Source of the DNA: Anaerolineae bacterium
GTDB taxonomy: Bacteria; Chloroflexota; Anaerolineae; Aggregatilineales; Phototrophicaceae
DNA length: 64,000 nucleotides
Assembly (NCBI GenBank): GCA_019912965.1
Contig: JAIOHM010000232.1
Location: 1-64,000 of the forward strand
Direction: 5' to 3'
Below the pieces are notes generated by a model. It did no database searches, was not told the DNA's origin, and saw nothing but the letters and a program-made list of their open reading frames with translations. A program made the translations under genes and the position numbers. Below, in pieces: positions 1 through 9,122 of the stretch. Position 1 is the first letter of the stretch, and every line of letters starts with the position of its first letter.

Positions 1-22
1 CCCTCCTCGCGTGCGGGGAGGG
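1..22. repeat. GC-rich palindromic repeat, copy 1
   Basis: The 22 bases from CCCTCCTCGC to GCGGGGAGGG form an inverted repeat (CCCTCC/GGAGGG arms with a CGC/GCG inner stem). The identical 22-mer recurs at 27087..27108, and in both places a G-rich tail ending GGGGTAA follows. Looser relatives lie near 18575..18620 and 39045..39090. This is a REP-like dispersed element. A terminator role for a gene upstream of the window is possible but cannot be checked. Confidence 0.6.
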
Positions 23-86
23 ATTTAGGGTGGGGTAAGTGAGCATGGAATCCTTTAAGTTGTTACATAGGATTTAGGCTGTTAAT

Positions 87-1121
87 TTGAGTAATATTCT
101 GATTGATCTGGGGCATCCGGCGCATGTGCATTTGTTCCGCAATGCCGCGCGGTTGTGGATGTCACAGGGAAACCGGGTGCTGTTCACGGCGCTCGACCGC
201 GAAATCATCCTCGATCTGCTCAAGCGTTATGATCTGCCCTATCAGGTGACGTACAAGCGTTTGGGTACAAAGGGCGTTACCCCCAAAGAATTACTGCTGC
301 GTTCGTGGACGACATGGCAAATCGCGCGCGAATTCAAGGCGGATTTATTCCTCAGTTTTGGCAATCCAACGGTGGGCTTTCCGGCGTGGCTGATGCGAAA
401 GCCGTACATCGCGCTGACCGATACCGAGCAGGCCAAAGAGCAGCATCGTTTATTCAAACCGTTCGCCAGCGTGATCGCTACACCCGACGTGTTTTTTGTG
501 GATATGGGGCGCAAGCAGGTGCGTTATCCGGCTTATCATGAGCTGATGTACCTGCATCCCGATGCCTTCACCCCGGACATCAAAGCATTGGATTCAGTTG
601 GCCTGAAACCGGGCGATCCGTATTTTATGGTGCGGCTGAGCGCGTGGAAGGCCACCCACGACACCACCCAGCACGGCTTTACGCCCGATGAAAAACTTGA
701 ACTGCTGCGTGAACTTTCCGCGCGGGGCAAGGTGCTGCTGACCGCCGAAGCCGGAATCGACCCTGCCTATCGTCCCTATATCACCGAATTTCCGCCGGAA
801 AAAGCCCACGATTTATTGGCGTTTGCCACGCTGTATATTGGCGAGGGCATCACTATGCTGTCCGAAGCCTGCCAGTTGGGGACGCCCGCGATTTTGTGCA
901 ACACCATGAACCCCGGTTACACACTGGATTTGCAGGAACGCGGCCTGTGCTTTATCTATCACGATGGGCGCGGGGCGTTGGAGCAGATGCGAACGCTGTT
1001 GGGGCAGGCGGATTTGCGCACAAGCTGGACGGCGAAACGCGATGCCATGCTGCGCGACAAGATTAACCCGACGCCGTGGCTGGTGAATGTGGGTAATCAG
1101 CTTTTAGTGAATAGCAGTTAG
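87..1121 (+). CDS. DUF354 family protein (predicted glycosyltransferase-like)
   Basis: The 344-residue protein starts ILIDLGHPAHVHLFR, the N-terminal beta-strand and His-containing loop of the DUF354 family, which has a GT-B-like fold related to MurG and UDP-GlcNAc 2-epimerase. A C-terminal stretch near residues 250-275 (YIGEGITMLSEACQLGTPAI) matches the nucleotide-sugar-binding region of such enzymes. The length is normal for the family. The start codon is TTG, placed directly before the conserved strand. There is no signal peptide, so the protein is cytosolic. DUF354 genes often sit near surface polysaccharide genes, but none is visible here because the left side is cut. The substrate is unknown. 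Confidence 0.8.
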   Translation: MSNILIDLGHPAHVHLFRNAARLWMSQGNRVLFTALDREIILDLLKRYDLPYQVTYKRLGTKGVTPKELLLRSWTTWQIAREFKADLFLSFGNPTVGFPAWLMRKPYIALTDTEQAKEQHRLFKPFASVIATPDVFFVDMGRKQVRYPAYHELMYLHPDAFTPDIKALDSVGLKPGDPYFMVRLSAWKATHDTTQHGFTPDEKLELLRELSARGKVLLTAEAGIDPAYRPYITEFPPEKAHDLLAFATLYIGEGITMLSEACQLGTPAILCNTMNPGYTLDLQERGLCFIYHDGRGALEQMRTLLGQADLRTSWTAKRDAMLRDKINPTPWLVNVGNQLLVNSS

Positions 1122-1154
1122 CCATGGACATCCCCCTCAACGATAGCGCTCTGC

Positions 1155-1346
1155 ATGTGTCCTGACGACGATCCCGCGATGCTTTCAAATCCCCCATCTG
1201 ACCAGCCGCCTGAAACCCCGGATTTTGAACTGCGGTGGGAATGCCCGAACTGCGGTCAACATGTCTTTGGGGCAGAGCCGCCGGATTTATGCGACTTCTG
1301 CCAAGACTTCACCACATGGCGCTGCATCAAACCCGAACAAGAGTAG
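1155..1346 (+). CDS. Small zinc-ribbon protein (intact copy)
   Basis: A 63-residue protein with WECPNCGQH, then LCDFC and a final RCIKP. The two CxxC pairs form a rubredoxin/rubrerythrin-like zinc ribbon that could bind Zn or Fe. The N-terminal 20 residues are Pro/Asp-rich and probably disordered. ATG at 1155 is used; a second in-frame ATG at 1179 is also possible. It starts 34 bases after the DUF354 gene and may share its transcript. Two decayed copies of the same gene follow at 2262..2400 and 2906..3046, so this is the parent or the surviving copy. Function is unknown. Confidence 0.7.
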   Translation: MCPDDDPAMLSNPPSDQPPETPDFELRWECPNCGQHVFGAEPPDLCDFCQDFTTWRCIKPEQE

Positions 1347-1546
1347 AGCATGTTTGCAAACACCATGAACATGCGGCGCAGTATAACTGGCGGTCAGATC
1401 GGGTATAGGCGGAATGGGTTGCGCTCGCAAAGACCTATGGCACTGTCTTTCTATACTATGGGCCATGATTCCCATTATGAGATGCGCTAAACAATATATG
1501 TCTTGGACTAAGAGCGATGCCCGAACTTAGTATATCTGCTCTGCTT

Positions 1547-1996
1547 TTATCTGATTTCATATTCACTATAACAATAAATATTGTCTCGAAGCTGCTTAAT
1601 ATTATAAGCTGGAGGCCAGTAGTCCGAAGGGATTTTTCCTGAGGATGTGTATATGTACCCCTTTACCCCTTCAAGTGTACCGGGCCAACTTGGAGCCGTC
1701 GATACATAAAATATTCCTACTCCTTCTGAAGTCAAATCAGCTCTGACTATATAGGTGCGACCTTGCACTTCAAATCGAATGGAATTTGGCAGAGACGCAG
1801 AAGTAAAAAAATGCGATTCCCAATTCTGGGAATTTGCTTGTATCTCTTTATAAATCTCATCGTTTATTGTACAGAAACTATCATCCGACGGCGGTTGGAA
1901 TACTCGAAAGATCATATAGGCGCAGAGAGTGATTATGACTACAGCGACAACCGATACAAAGACTTTATATGACCTTAATATTTCAGACCTTTTCAT
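1547..1996 (-). CDS. Hypothetical single-pass membrane protein
   Basis: I do not recognise this 149-residue protein. It has a basic N-terminus (MKRSEILRSYK) followed by a hydrophobic segment at about residues 12-32, giving a signal anchor with a C-terminal domain of about 115 residues outside the membrane. That domain is rich in Tyr, Ser and Ile and has a few Cys. The DNA is clearly more AT-rich than its neighbours, which suggests recent acquisition. It lies between copies 1 and 2 of the duplicated zinc-ribbon gene, on the opposite strand. The ribosome-binding site is weak. Function is unknown. Confidence 0.55.
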   Translation of the reverse strand: MKRSEILRSYKVFVSVVAVVIITLCAYMIFRVFQPPSDDSFCTINDEIYKEIQANSQNWESHFFTSASLPNSIRFEVQGRTYIVRADLTSEGVGIFYVSTAPSWPGTLEGVKGYIYTSSGKIPSDYWPPAYNIKQLRDNIYCYSEYEIR

Positions 1997-2261
1997 AAAC
2001 TCTTGTCTCTTGCGACTCTAGCAGGAATGATTTCCAATGCTAAACCTTAGAAATCACTCCATATTCACTAGTTTGCGCCTCATTTGAACAACTGTAGAAG
2101 TTATCCTGTAATTCGTAGATTGGGGCGATCTGTGTACGACCAGTTCACCATAAACTGTAGTACTGCCCCCGCAGGTACAGTATAACCTATTGCCGTCGGT
2201 TGGTTCGTCTGTGAAGCGTTAGGGCGTCTAGCTGTCGCCAGTTACCCCAACTGGATAAGCT

Positions 2262-2400
2262 GCCCGAAACCCCGGATTTTGAACTGCGCTGGGAATGCCC
2301 GAACTGCGGTCAGCATGTCTTTGGGGCAGAGCCGCCGGATTTATGCGACTTCTGCCAGGACTTCACCACTTGGCGCTGCATCAAATCCGAAAAAGAGTAA
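2262..2400 (+). pseudogene. Zinc-ribbon gene, 5'-truncated copy 2
   Basis: From the codons for ETPDFELRWECPNCGQH to the stop, this copy nearly matches 1209..1346 and keeps both CxxC pairs. Its first codons are missing: the in-frame upstream sequence holds no ATG before a TGA near 2212. Translation could only begin at a weak codon such as CTG, so it is called a 5'-truncated pseudogene. The bases just upstream (about 2236..2261) resemble those upstream of copy 3 but not copy 1, so copies 2 and 3 come from the same duplication. Confidence 0.75.
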
Positions 2401-2473
2401 GGATGGTCACAGATGATGAGAATTCACCTCATCAAATGCAAGATTTGCTCCTCCAGTAACAGAGACTAACTCG

Positions 2474-2866
2474 CTAGAAGGCATATTCATCGGGCGAAAA
2501 GATATGCGCTCCTGTTGCTATAATTTTTACGGCGATAGGTTCAGACCCTGAAATGTATAATTTGTAACCATGATTAACGTTGATGACTCGGTTTTTTAGC
2601 TCAACAGTTGAAAATTTAGTAAATCCAGCAATATGTTGCAGGATATCTGCACATTCCTCCGTAGAGGCTATATGAAAATTTGCATTTGTCCAAGCAATAG
2701 GCCCTGCGTGGTATTTGACTTCAACAAACTCAACATAAAAAAATTCTTGAAAAGATGATTCATGTGTAAATCTTAAGGTCAAGGCAGAGTGAATAGGTAG
2801 GTAGCGTACAACTTCACACCAATAGTTACCCTCCAGTGGCAAGATATCTTCAAAAGGTTTAGGCAT
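2474..2866 (-). CDS. Hypothetical protein
   Basis: A 130-residue soluble-looking protein that I do not recognise. It has alternating hydrophobic patterns typical of a small beta-rich or alpha/beta domain, no membrane segment and one Cys near the N-terminus (NYWCEVV). A good AGGAG ribosome-binding site seven bases before the ATG supports translation. The coding DNA is more AT-rich than the chromosomal background. It sits between zinc-ribbon copies 2 and 3, mirroring the gene at 1547..1996. The arrangement recalls immunity-type or other cargo genes gathered by duplication, but nothing in the sequence shows this. Confidence 0.6.
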   Translation of the reverse strand: MPKPFEDILPLEGNYWCEVVRYLPIHSALTLRFTHESSFQEFFYVEFVEVKYHAGPIAWTNANFHIASTEECADILQHIAGFTKFSTVELKNRVINVNHGYKLYISGSEPIAVKIIATGAHIFSPDEYAF

Positions 2867-2905
2867 TTATGCACTCCTCTGTCAGTTATCCTAACCCGAT
2901 AAGTC

Positions 2906-3046
2906 GCCCGAAAATCGAGATTTTGAATTGCGCTGGGAATGCCCAACTGTGGTCAGCATGTCTTCGGGGCAGAGCCGCCGGATTTATGCGACTTCTGCTA
3001 GGATTTTACCACGTGGCGCTGCCGCTATTCCCAAAAAGATGAGTAA
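2906..3046 (+). pseudogene. Zinc-ribbon gene, frameshifted copy 3
   Basis: This copy aligns with 1209..1346 from the FELRWEC codons to the stop. One base is lost in the first CxxC (GCCCAACTG against GCCCGAACTG), and a TGC-CAG becomes TGC-TAG, giving an internal stop after the second CxxC. The tail diverges (GCTATTCCCAAAAAGATGAG). It has no start codon and cannot make the protein. It is the most decayed of the three copies. Confidence 0.8.
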
Positions 3047-3086
3047 ACGGCGGCTGCCTCGGTCACTCCCGCTGAATTGAAATAAT

Positions 3087-3145
3087 TGTAATATTACCTG
3101 TTCCTGCCTGTTTATCAGGTGTAGAATCGATTTTGGCAAAACGCG
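3087..3145 (+). repeat. 59-bp dispersed intergenic repeat, copy A
   Basis: About 52 of 59 bases match the reverse complement of 30154..30212. Shared blocks are ACCTGTTCC, CCTGTTTA-CAGG, ATCGATT and TGGCAAAACGCG. A small hairpin (CCTG...CAGG) lies in the middle. It ends two bases before the acetyltransferase stop codon. It could be a mobile REP-like element or a regulatory or terminator element. Confidence 0.75.
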
Positions 3146-3146
3146 G

Positions 3147-3659
3147 TCAAAATGATGGCTTCAAATACTTCATAAAATACAGCGCAGGCTCGTCATCAAT
3201 CACGATGGATTCGTTGTATTGCACAAAATGCCCCTGCGTGAAAATGCCGCGTCCATCTGGAATATAACCTCGCTTCATATACATGCGCTGCGCCGCGCCA
3301 TAATCCGCGAAAAGACCCACCCCAATCCCCACCACCGGAAACCGTTCCGCCACGCTTGCTTCAGCGGCGTCCATCAACCGCCCACCAATGCCCTGCCGCC
3401 TAAGCTCTGGCAGCACATTAAAATCAGCAATTTCAGGGATATTGGCCTCCCGAAACGGTGGATAACCCGACTGCCACAGCACCGTTACATACCCCGCGAA
3501 AGCCTCATCCACGAAGGCGACGAAAACGGTACGTAACCCGGATTCCTGTTCAGCGAGATAACGCGCATATTGGGACGCGGGTTTGTTCCAGCCGAGTTCA
3601 GCAAAGGCAGCAGCTATCGGCTGGATGTCGGGTTCAGTCAGTAAACGAATGGTGAGCAT
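3147..3659 (-). CDS. GNAT family N-acetyltransferase
   Basis: A 170-residue single-domain GNAT protein. Strands and motifs include IRLLTEPDIQPIAAAFAELGW at the N-terminus, FNVLPELRRQGIGGRLMDAA (motif A; the R-R-Q-G-I-G pyrophosphate loop binds acetyl-CoA) near residues 85-110, and a C-terminal YMKRGYIPDGRGI (motif B). The length is typical. The substrate cannot be read from the sequence. It starts 30 bases after the stop of the gene at 3690..4859 on the same strand, so the two may be cotranscribed. Confidence 0.85.
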   Translation of the reverse strand: MLTIRLLTEPDIQPIAAAFAELGWNKPASQYARYLAEQESGLRTVFVAFVDEAFAGYVTVLWQSGYPPFREANIPEIADFNVLPELRRQGIGGRLMDAAEASVAERFPVVGIGVGLFADYGAAQRMYMKRGYIPDGRGIFTQGHFVQYNESIVIDDEPALYFMKYLKPSF

Positions 3660-3689
3660 TGGTATAGCCCTTGTGGACGAAAATCAGCC

Positions 3690-4859
3690 TTATTGCAGGG
3701 CGAAAGCGAAAGATTGATCGCCCTGCGTCACCACCAGTGATAATGTGCTTTCACTTCGTGGAATGAGAAAACCAGCAAACCCCCATACCTGCCCACCTGC
3801 AAAAGCTTCCGGGCCAAAGGGTGGGTCGATTTGCAGCGTGGTTGGGATGGTATAGCTTGTGCCGGACGAACCCAAAATAGTTAAGTTGGTTGGTGCAGGG
3901 GCGCAGTTGGTCGCCGTGCTGCACATGAGCAGGATTTCGAGCAGCACCCAATCTTGATTGGCGGGTGGATTAGGCGCTGTGCCGCCGATTTCCTGAATGA
4001 AACTGCTGCCGGGGCGGGCAACTTGAATCACCTGCAATTCACCGACGCCAATGTTGCCAAAGGTTGCCAGTGGTACGGTGCTGCCGGGTGGGATCAAGGT
4101 GGCGGTGGGCTGGGGCGGCAGGGAAGTTGGCGATGGCAAGGGGGTATTGGTAGGTGGTTGTGTAGCGCGGCTGTTTGTATCGAGGGTGGGGCGGCCTCCG
4201 ACCAGTGTTACCAGGATTTCAGTTGCGGTCATCTCTATGATCGGCGCTGATGGCAGGGTGGCGGAGGGTGCCGTGATGATGGATTGTGGGACGCCGGACG
4301 CGGTTGTGGTCGGCTGGGTTATGGGTTCGGTCGGCAGTAGCGTAGGCTGCACAATCTCCGCCAACGTTGATGAAATGGTGAGTACAGGTGTAAGGACGAT
4401 TTCGGCGGCGGTTGGACTCGGCGGAGTCGAACTGCTTTCAACCGACGACTGAATTTCCGGCGTGGTTTCGGCGGCCGTGCTGGTTTCAGGAACAGTGTTC
4501 AAAGCGGCTAATGTGGGCATATTTTCACCATTAGCTGGTGCTTTATTCAACGAGAGTACAACAACGGCAGCAATGCCGATCAACCCAACAGCCAACAGCA
4601 CCAACAGCAGGCGGGAACGGTTGGGTGCTGCCCCCAGTTTTACGTAGCGTTCGTGAAAACGTTCATTGTCGGGGGCAAGTTTGGCAGCTTTGGCAATGGC
4701 GGCCTGTTTCCGGGTGGGCGTATTTTCAGCAAACGAGAGCAGATACCAGGCATAGGCAGCATCCGGGTTGGTTTTGACGTAAGCTCGAAGTGGTGGGCGG
4801 GCATCGTTGTAGCGGCGCTGCTGGATGAGTTGGCTCAATTCTCGAAGCTGATTATCCAT
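3690..4859 (-). CDS. TPR-like, single-pass membrane protein with Pro/Thr linker
   Basis: 389 residues. Residues 1-75 form two helical TPR-like repeats (LRELSQLIQQRRYNDARPPL, then AYAWYLLSFAENTPTRKQAA). A transmembrane segment follows at about 83-104 (LLLVLLAVGLIGIAAVV), then a low-complexity Thr/Pro/Ser region of about 150 residues. The C-terminal domain of about 130 residues holds paired Cys (MCSTATNCAPAP) and resembles DUF4352-type beta domains, though this match is weak. The helical part would be cytosolic and the C-terminal domain extracytoplasmic. It lies downstream of the subtilase but is separated from it by a strong hairpin. Function is unknown. Confidence 0.65.
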   Translation of the reverse strand: MDNQLRELSQLIQQRRYNDARPPLRAYVKTNPDAAYAWYLLSFAENTPTRKQAAIAKAAKLAPDNERFHERYVKLGAAPNRSRLLLVLLAVGLIGIAAVVVLSLNKAPANGENMPTLAALNTVPETSTAAETTPEIQSSVESSSTPPSPTAAEIVLTPVLTISSTLAEIVQPTLLPTEPITQPTTTASGVPQSIITAPSATLPSAPIIEMTATEILVTLVGGRPTLDTNSRATQPPTNTPLPSPTSLPPQPTATLIPPGSTVPLATFGNIGVGELQVIQVARPGSSFIQEIGGTAPNPPANQDWVLLEILLMCSTATNCAPAPTNLTILGSSGTSYTIPTTLQIDPPFGPEAFAGGQVWGFAGFLIPRSESTLSLVVTQGDQSFAFALQ

Positions 4860-4896
4860 TACAAGATGTCCTTGTTGGAGGTGTCTATCGTATGTC

Positions 4897-4925
4897 GTAG
4901 AGGAGGGTCTTAGACCCTCCTCTAC
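4897..4925 (-). terminator. Perfect 13-bp hairpin after the subtilase gene
   Basis: GTAGAGGAGGGTC and its exact complement flank a three-base loop. No long T-run follows. It lies between the subtilase stop (4975) and the next minus-strand gene start (4859), so it probably ends or limits transcription from the subtilase. It resembles other GTAGGGG...CCCCTAC hairpins at gene ends in this window. Confidence 0.6.
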
Positions 4926-4974
4926 ACAGATTATAACGTGGGGATGCGCGGGCGCGCACCCTCACCCGACAGTT

Positions 4975-7900
4975 TTACGGGAAGACGCGGATGGCGTCGA
5001 TATCCACATAGAAGACAGGCGGATAGTTGGTAGGTGGTAGATTATAGCCAAAACTGCTGCAATCGCTGTCGACGAATAACTGCACCTTATGCATACCGGG
5101 GTTAAGGTCATTGACGCTGAAGGCGAATGGACGGTAGCGGCCTGTAGATGCGCTGCTGCCGATATATAGTTCAATGCCGTCAAATATATTTGGACCCAGT
5201 GTGAATTGGTAGCGCACGTTATCGACGAATACTTCCATACAACCTTGAGCCGGGCCAACTGAGGTATAGACGACGAAACCCGTGCCATTCATGAAGAATT
5301 GGGCGCTGGCTCCATCCTGCTGACTGCGGCGCAGTGAACCACCTGCAGGTATGTAGCCACCCAGCGATTTCGCGCCGGGAGGGATGAAGTTGAAAGATGC
5401 GCTTGATGGGCCAACAGATGCGCCGGAGGCATTGCCCCAAATACCTGTATAGGTAATAGCAGCATCGGTTTGTTGTACCTGACCACGCGCGGCTGTCAGC
5501 AGGTTATAGGTTAGGGGCTGGATGAAGTCCAGTTCCATGTAGGTTGTAACGGCACTGGTACGCACGATTTCGGCGCGATGTATACCTGTGAAGAATACCT
5601 GACGACCGACGACTGCGGTGGGCGATGTATGGCTGCACCATGTCCGCAGGGAGTTGACCGGGTTATCGGCGTTGATGGTATCAACCAGCAGGCCATCGAC
5701 GAGGACATTGTAAGTGCCGCCGTTGAATTCAGCCAGATAGCCAATGCATAAGGCATTGCCTGTAAAGATGAAATCGACGCGGGCAGTGGGGTCAACCGTA
5801 TAACGTGTGCTATTGGCATATGCACCCGGCAGCGCATAGTTGTACCAGACACCTGTGTAACCGATAGTGGCAACCCGTTCATCGACCTTTGTAGCGATGG
5901 GTGCAGCCACCGAAGGCAGAACTGCATCGAATTCAAGGGTGCTGCCAGCCTGATTGGTGATCTGGATGACATGTTCGCTGGGGGACAAGTTGTTGATGAT
6001 GTAAGGAACTTTGACTCCTGTCGTACTGTTGTTGTTCATCACACCATAAAACACGCCATCAACGAACACATTGGCTGTGCCATAACTCGGAGCCATTGTC
6101 CGGTAGATAGTGATGGTGCTGCCTCTCGCGCGGAACGAGACATAAGCGCCATCGGCAGTGGTGTAAGTTACGGTATTGGCATTCGAACCGAGTGAGGTTG
6201 CCGTAAACCACTCTTGTGATAGCCCGGAATTGTAGTAGCGAATGCGGGTCAGATCACGGTCATCCGTCAGACCGATCACCGGATTACCGACGACGCTGTT
6301 ATAGATGCGGATACGATCCAGCGTGATACCACCCGGTGTGCCACCCGCTGCACGGCGGAGGGAGACAGTGTGGAGGCCGCTGTAACCAGCATAGACGATC
6401 TGTACCCTGTTGCCGGTTGTGATGGCTGCCCGGTTGGAAAGATTCTGCACGCCGCCGATAGTGGAGTTGAAGTCGATCTGTACATCATCAACGTAGACTT
6501 CCAAATCACCTTGCGTCGGGCCAATCACGCGATAGAGTTCAAAGGCATCGCCATTGAAAACGAAACTGGCAACAGCACTGTCGTCGGTAGTGCCCGCGTA
6601 GTTACCGCCGGAAGCACTCGGCAGCGCGAAGGTAGCCCACGTACCTGTGTAACTGATTTGCGGTGCGTTGTTCTGATGGTCAGTTGCCAGAAGCGCTACA
6701 CCTGACCGGACATTCAGAGCCAATACCTGATCGTTCCAGCCACTTCCAAAGCCGTCAACCACGATGTAGTAGGTTTGTCCAGCGGTCAATTGTGCGCCTA
6801 CCAGCGAGGTTGCACCAATGCCTGAGTCGTCGTTACAGGCGACTTGTGTCAGCGCACCGGGTGTATTCCCCAGGTACACGCCCAATACAGTATCGAAGCT
6901 CGATCCATGTGTATTGAACTGATAGTGACCAGAGACAGTGGGCTTGTACTTCCACCACAGCGTTTGACCGGGCGATTCACCACAAGTGACCGGATCACTA
7001 ATTTGCGAAGTGACGCTGCGGCTGTGGAACGGCTGAGTGATGCTATAGGGCACGGTTGCGATGTTGGTTGCGCTCTCGAAATTATCGTTGAGCTGTGGTA
7101 CCTTGCAGTTGGGCGAGTTGTAGAGCCACTTCATGGCAAAGTCGGCATCCACAACGCCGTAACCCATGAAGTCATCGTAGCCGGGGAGGTTTTCGGGCGT
7201 TCCCGCATTTTCATCCCGTGCACCGCAGATCAGGGCTTCCTTGACCGTCGCTGGGGTGGTTGCCACGCCGGAACTGACCAGCAAGGCCGCGATACCAGAG
7301 ACATGTGGCGCAGCCATTGATGTACCATTCAGGTACCCATAACGCGAGGGGGAGGACAGCGTGCCAACCGCCAACATGGTGCTGAGGATGTTCACACCGG
7401 GGGCGGAGATGGTCACAAGGTTATTGAAGGTAGAGAAGCTCGCTGTAGTCGCGTTGGAATCATGGGCAGCGACGCTGATAACACCCGGATAGGAAGCGGG
7501 ATAGTTGAGGATGTTGGTGCCACTGTTGCCTGCAGAGGCGATCACGATCACCCCACGCGTGATGGCGTAGTTGACAGCGGCGGCCATGCTGGTGGTGAAA
7601 GCCGTGCCACCCAAACTCATGTTGATGATCTTGGCTCCCTTGTCCACTGCGTAGACAATGCCGTTGGAGATCACGAAATTGTTACCAGCGTTGGCGTTGT
7701 TGAGCACTTTGACCGACAATATCTTGGCATTGTAGGCCACGCCCGCAACACCGATAGCATTATTGGTTTTGGCAGCAATCGTGCCTGCGACGTGGGTGCC
7801 ATGTCCGTAGTCATCTGCCGGGTTGTTGTCGTCATTGACGAAATCCCAGCCACCGAGGGCGGCTTGCCCAATCAGATCAGGGTGGGTGAAGTCCACACCA

Positions 7901-8943
7901 CTATCCAGCACGGCGACGATGACACCAAGTCCGCGCTTGGGTGAATGATCCCAGGCAACAGTTGTCCAAGTGCCACCTGGACCCGTTTTCAGCCCGTACA
8001 TACCGGCATCAGTGAACAATGCGTCATTGGGGATGAAGTCGCCAGTCGAGTCCTGGAAGCCAGTGAATTCGGCCAGTTCTTCGATGTTGACCAGTCCGGC
8101 GGCCTGCGCGACGGCGCTGCCAGAGACCATGCCCATTGCGGAGGTGGCTTCGCTTATGGCATCCGGGACGAGCACTTTCATCGCGCCAATTTGCGGAATG
8201 CGCTGGACTTCAGTCGCACCCAGTGAAGTGAGCAGCGCCTGAATTGCAGCTTCGTCGGCTGCCGGATTGTAGTTGATGACCAATTGTTTGGTCGGAATGC
8301 CAGCGGGGTCTGGGGTGGGTTCGAGGGTGGCTTGTGGTGCTGCCACGTTCATCACCAACCCAAGCAAAACCTGATTGCCAGTCGCATCAATAATGGTGAT
8401 GGTGAGCGTATCCGCGCCGACAAAATCAGCAGCGGCGGTGTAGGCGACTGTGACCAGTGTGTTGAAGGGAGCGTTTGCCTCAACCGGATCACTGGCGGTG
8501 ACGGTAACGACACCTGCCAATGCTGAAACGGTTACGCGCACGATACCTTCGTCATCCGATACCGAAAACGGAATCGTCAACTCGATTCCGGCAGTCGCAT
8601 CGAAAGCCATTCCAGCGGTGAGGCTGGCAACTGGCGGAATTGAAATGGGAGGCAGTGTGGGTTCGGTTGTGGCTTCAGGAGTTTGCTCAACGATTGGTTC
8701 TGTTGGCACTTCTGTAGGAACTTCCGTTGGAATGTCTGTAGGAACTTCCGTAGGAACGTCGGTCGGCACCTCGATTGGTGCGTCGGTCGGCGCCTCAGTT
8801 GGGACATCCGTTGGTGCTTCAGCGGTGGTCTCGGTTGGGATATCCGCTGGCGGTTCAGCCGGGGGCGGGTCTTGCGCGTAGGCGGCGCTCCCTAACCCCA
8901 GCATGAACATTAGTATTACAAATAACAATAAACGAGTTCGCAT
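4975..8943 (-). CDS. Secreted subtilisin-like serine protease (S8) with four C-terminal beta modules
   Basis: 1322 residues. A signal peptide ends at AAYAQD (about residue 24). Residues 25-100 are a low-complexity (P-T-E/D-x)n linker and 105-205 a beta-sandwich domain. After an inhibitor-like prodomain (about 215-265), the S8 catalytic domain carries Asp347 (VAVLDSGVD), His381 (GHGTHVAGT), Asn473 (SAGNSG) and Ser542 (GTSMAAPHVSG). Beyond about residue 625 there is a pre-peptidase-like domain and then four related modules of about 120-140 residues, each with a Y-T-G-x-W or similar start and a VFVD/VYVD core, resembling galactose-binding-like folds. It is probably an exported protease bound to surface or polymeric substrates. 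The start has a clear signal peptide. Confidence 0.92.
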   Translation of the reverse strand: MRTRLLLFVILMFMLGLGSAAYAQDPPPAEPPADIPTETTAEAPTDVPTEAPTDAPIEVPTDVPTEVPTDIPTEVPTEVPTEPIVEQTPEATTEPTLPPISIPPVASLTAGMAFDATAGIELTIPFSVSDDEGIVRVTVSALAGVVTVTASDPVEANAPFNTLVTVAYTAAADFVGADTLTITIIDATGNQVLLGLVMNVAAPQATLEPTPDPAGIPTKQLVINYNPAADEAAIQALLTSLGATEVQRIPQIGAMKVLVPDAISEATSAMGMVSGSAVAQAAGLVNIEELAEFTGFQDSTGDFIPNDALFTDAGMYGLKTGPGGTWTTVAWDHSPKRGLGVIVAVLDSGVDFTHPDLIGQAALGGWDFVNDDNNPADDYGHGTHVAGTIAAKTNNAIGVAGVAYNAKILSVKVLNNANAGNNFVISNGIVYAVDKGAKIINMSLGGTAFTTSMAAAVNYAITRGVIVIASAGNSGTNILNYPASYPGVISVAAHDSNATTASFSTFNNLVTISAPGVNILSTMLAVGTLSSPSRYGYLNGTSMAAPHVSGIAALLVSSGVATTPATVKEALICGARDENAGTPENLPGYDDFMGYGVVDADFAMKWLYNSPNCKVPQLNDNFESATNIATVPYSITQPFHSRSVTSQISDPVTCGESPGQTLWWKYKPTVSGHYQFNTHGSSFDTVLGVYLGNTPGALTQVACNDDSGIGATSLVGAQLTAGQTYYIVVDGFGSGWNDQVLALNVRSGVALLATDHQNNAPQISYTGTWATFALPSASGGNYAGTTDDSAVASFVFNGDAFELYRVIGPTQGDLEVYVDDVQIDFNSTIGGVQNLSNRAAITTGNRVQIVYAGYSGLHTVSLRRAAGGTPGGITLDRIRIYNSVVGNPVIGLTDDRDLTRIRYYNSGLSQEWFTATSLGSNANTVTYTTADGAYVSFRARGSTITIYRTMAPSYGTANVFVDGVFYGVMNNNSTTGVKVPYIINNLSPSEHVIQITNQAGSTLEFDAVLPSVAAPIATKVDERVATIGYTGVWYNYALPGAYANSTRYTVDPTARVDFIFTGNALCIGYLAEFNGGTYNVLVDGLLVDTINADNPVNSLRTWCSHTSPTAVVGRQVFFTGIHRAEIVRTSAVTTYMELDFIQPLTYNLLTAARGQVQQTDAAITYTGIWGNASGASVGPSSASFNFIPPGAKSLGGYIPAGGSLRRSQQDGASAQFFMNGTGFVVYTSVGPAQGCMEVFVDNVRYQFTLGPNIFDGIELYIGSSASTGRYRPFAFSVNDLNPGMHKVQLFVDSDCSSFGYNLPPTNYPPVFYVDIDAIRVFP

Positions 8944-9122
8944 ATTAAATCACTGACTCCTTCTGGTTTCAAAAACCATTGTTAATAAAAATTCTATCAT
9001 TATTTTCTCATCTTTGGTGTAAATTTTGTTGAGATATTGTGATGACGTTTAATTGATTTCAAACTTTCTCTGTTGATTTATTGTGAAAAGCGTAAAGGCC
9101 GTCAGTGGTTATATGAACCACC

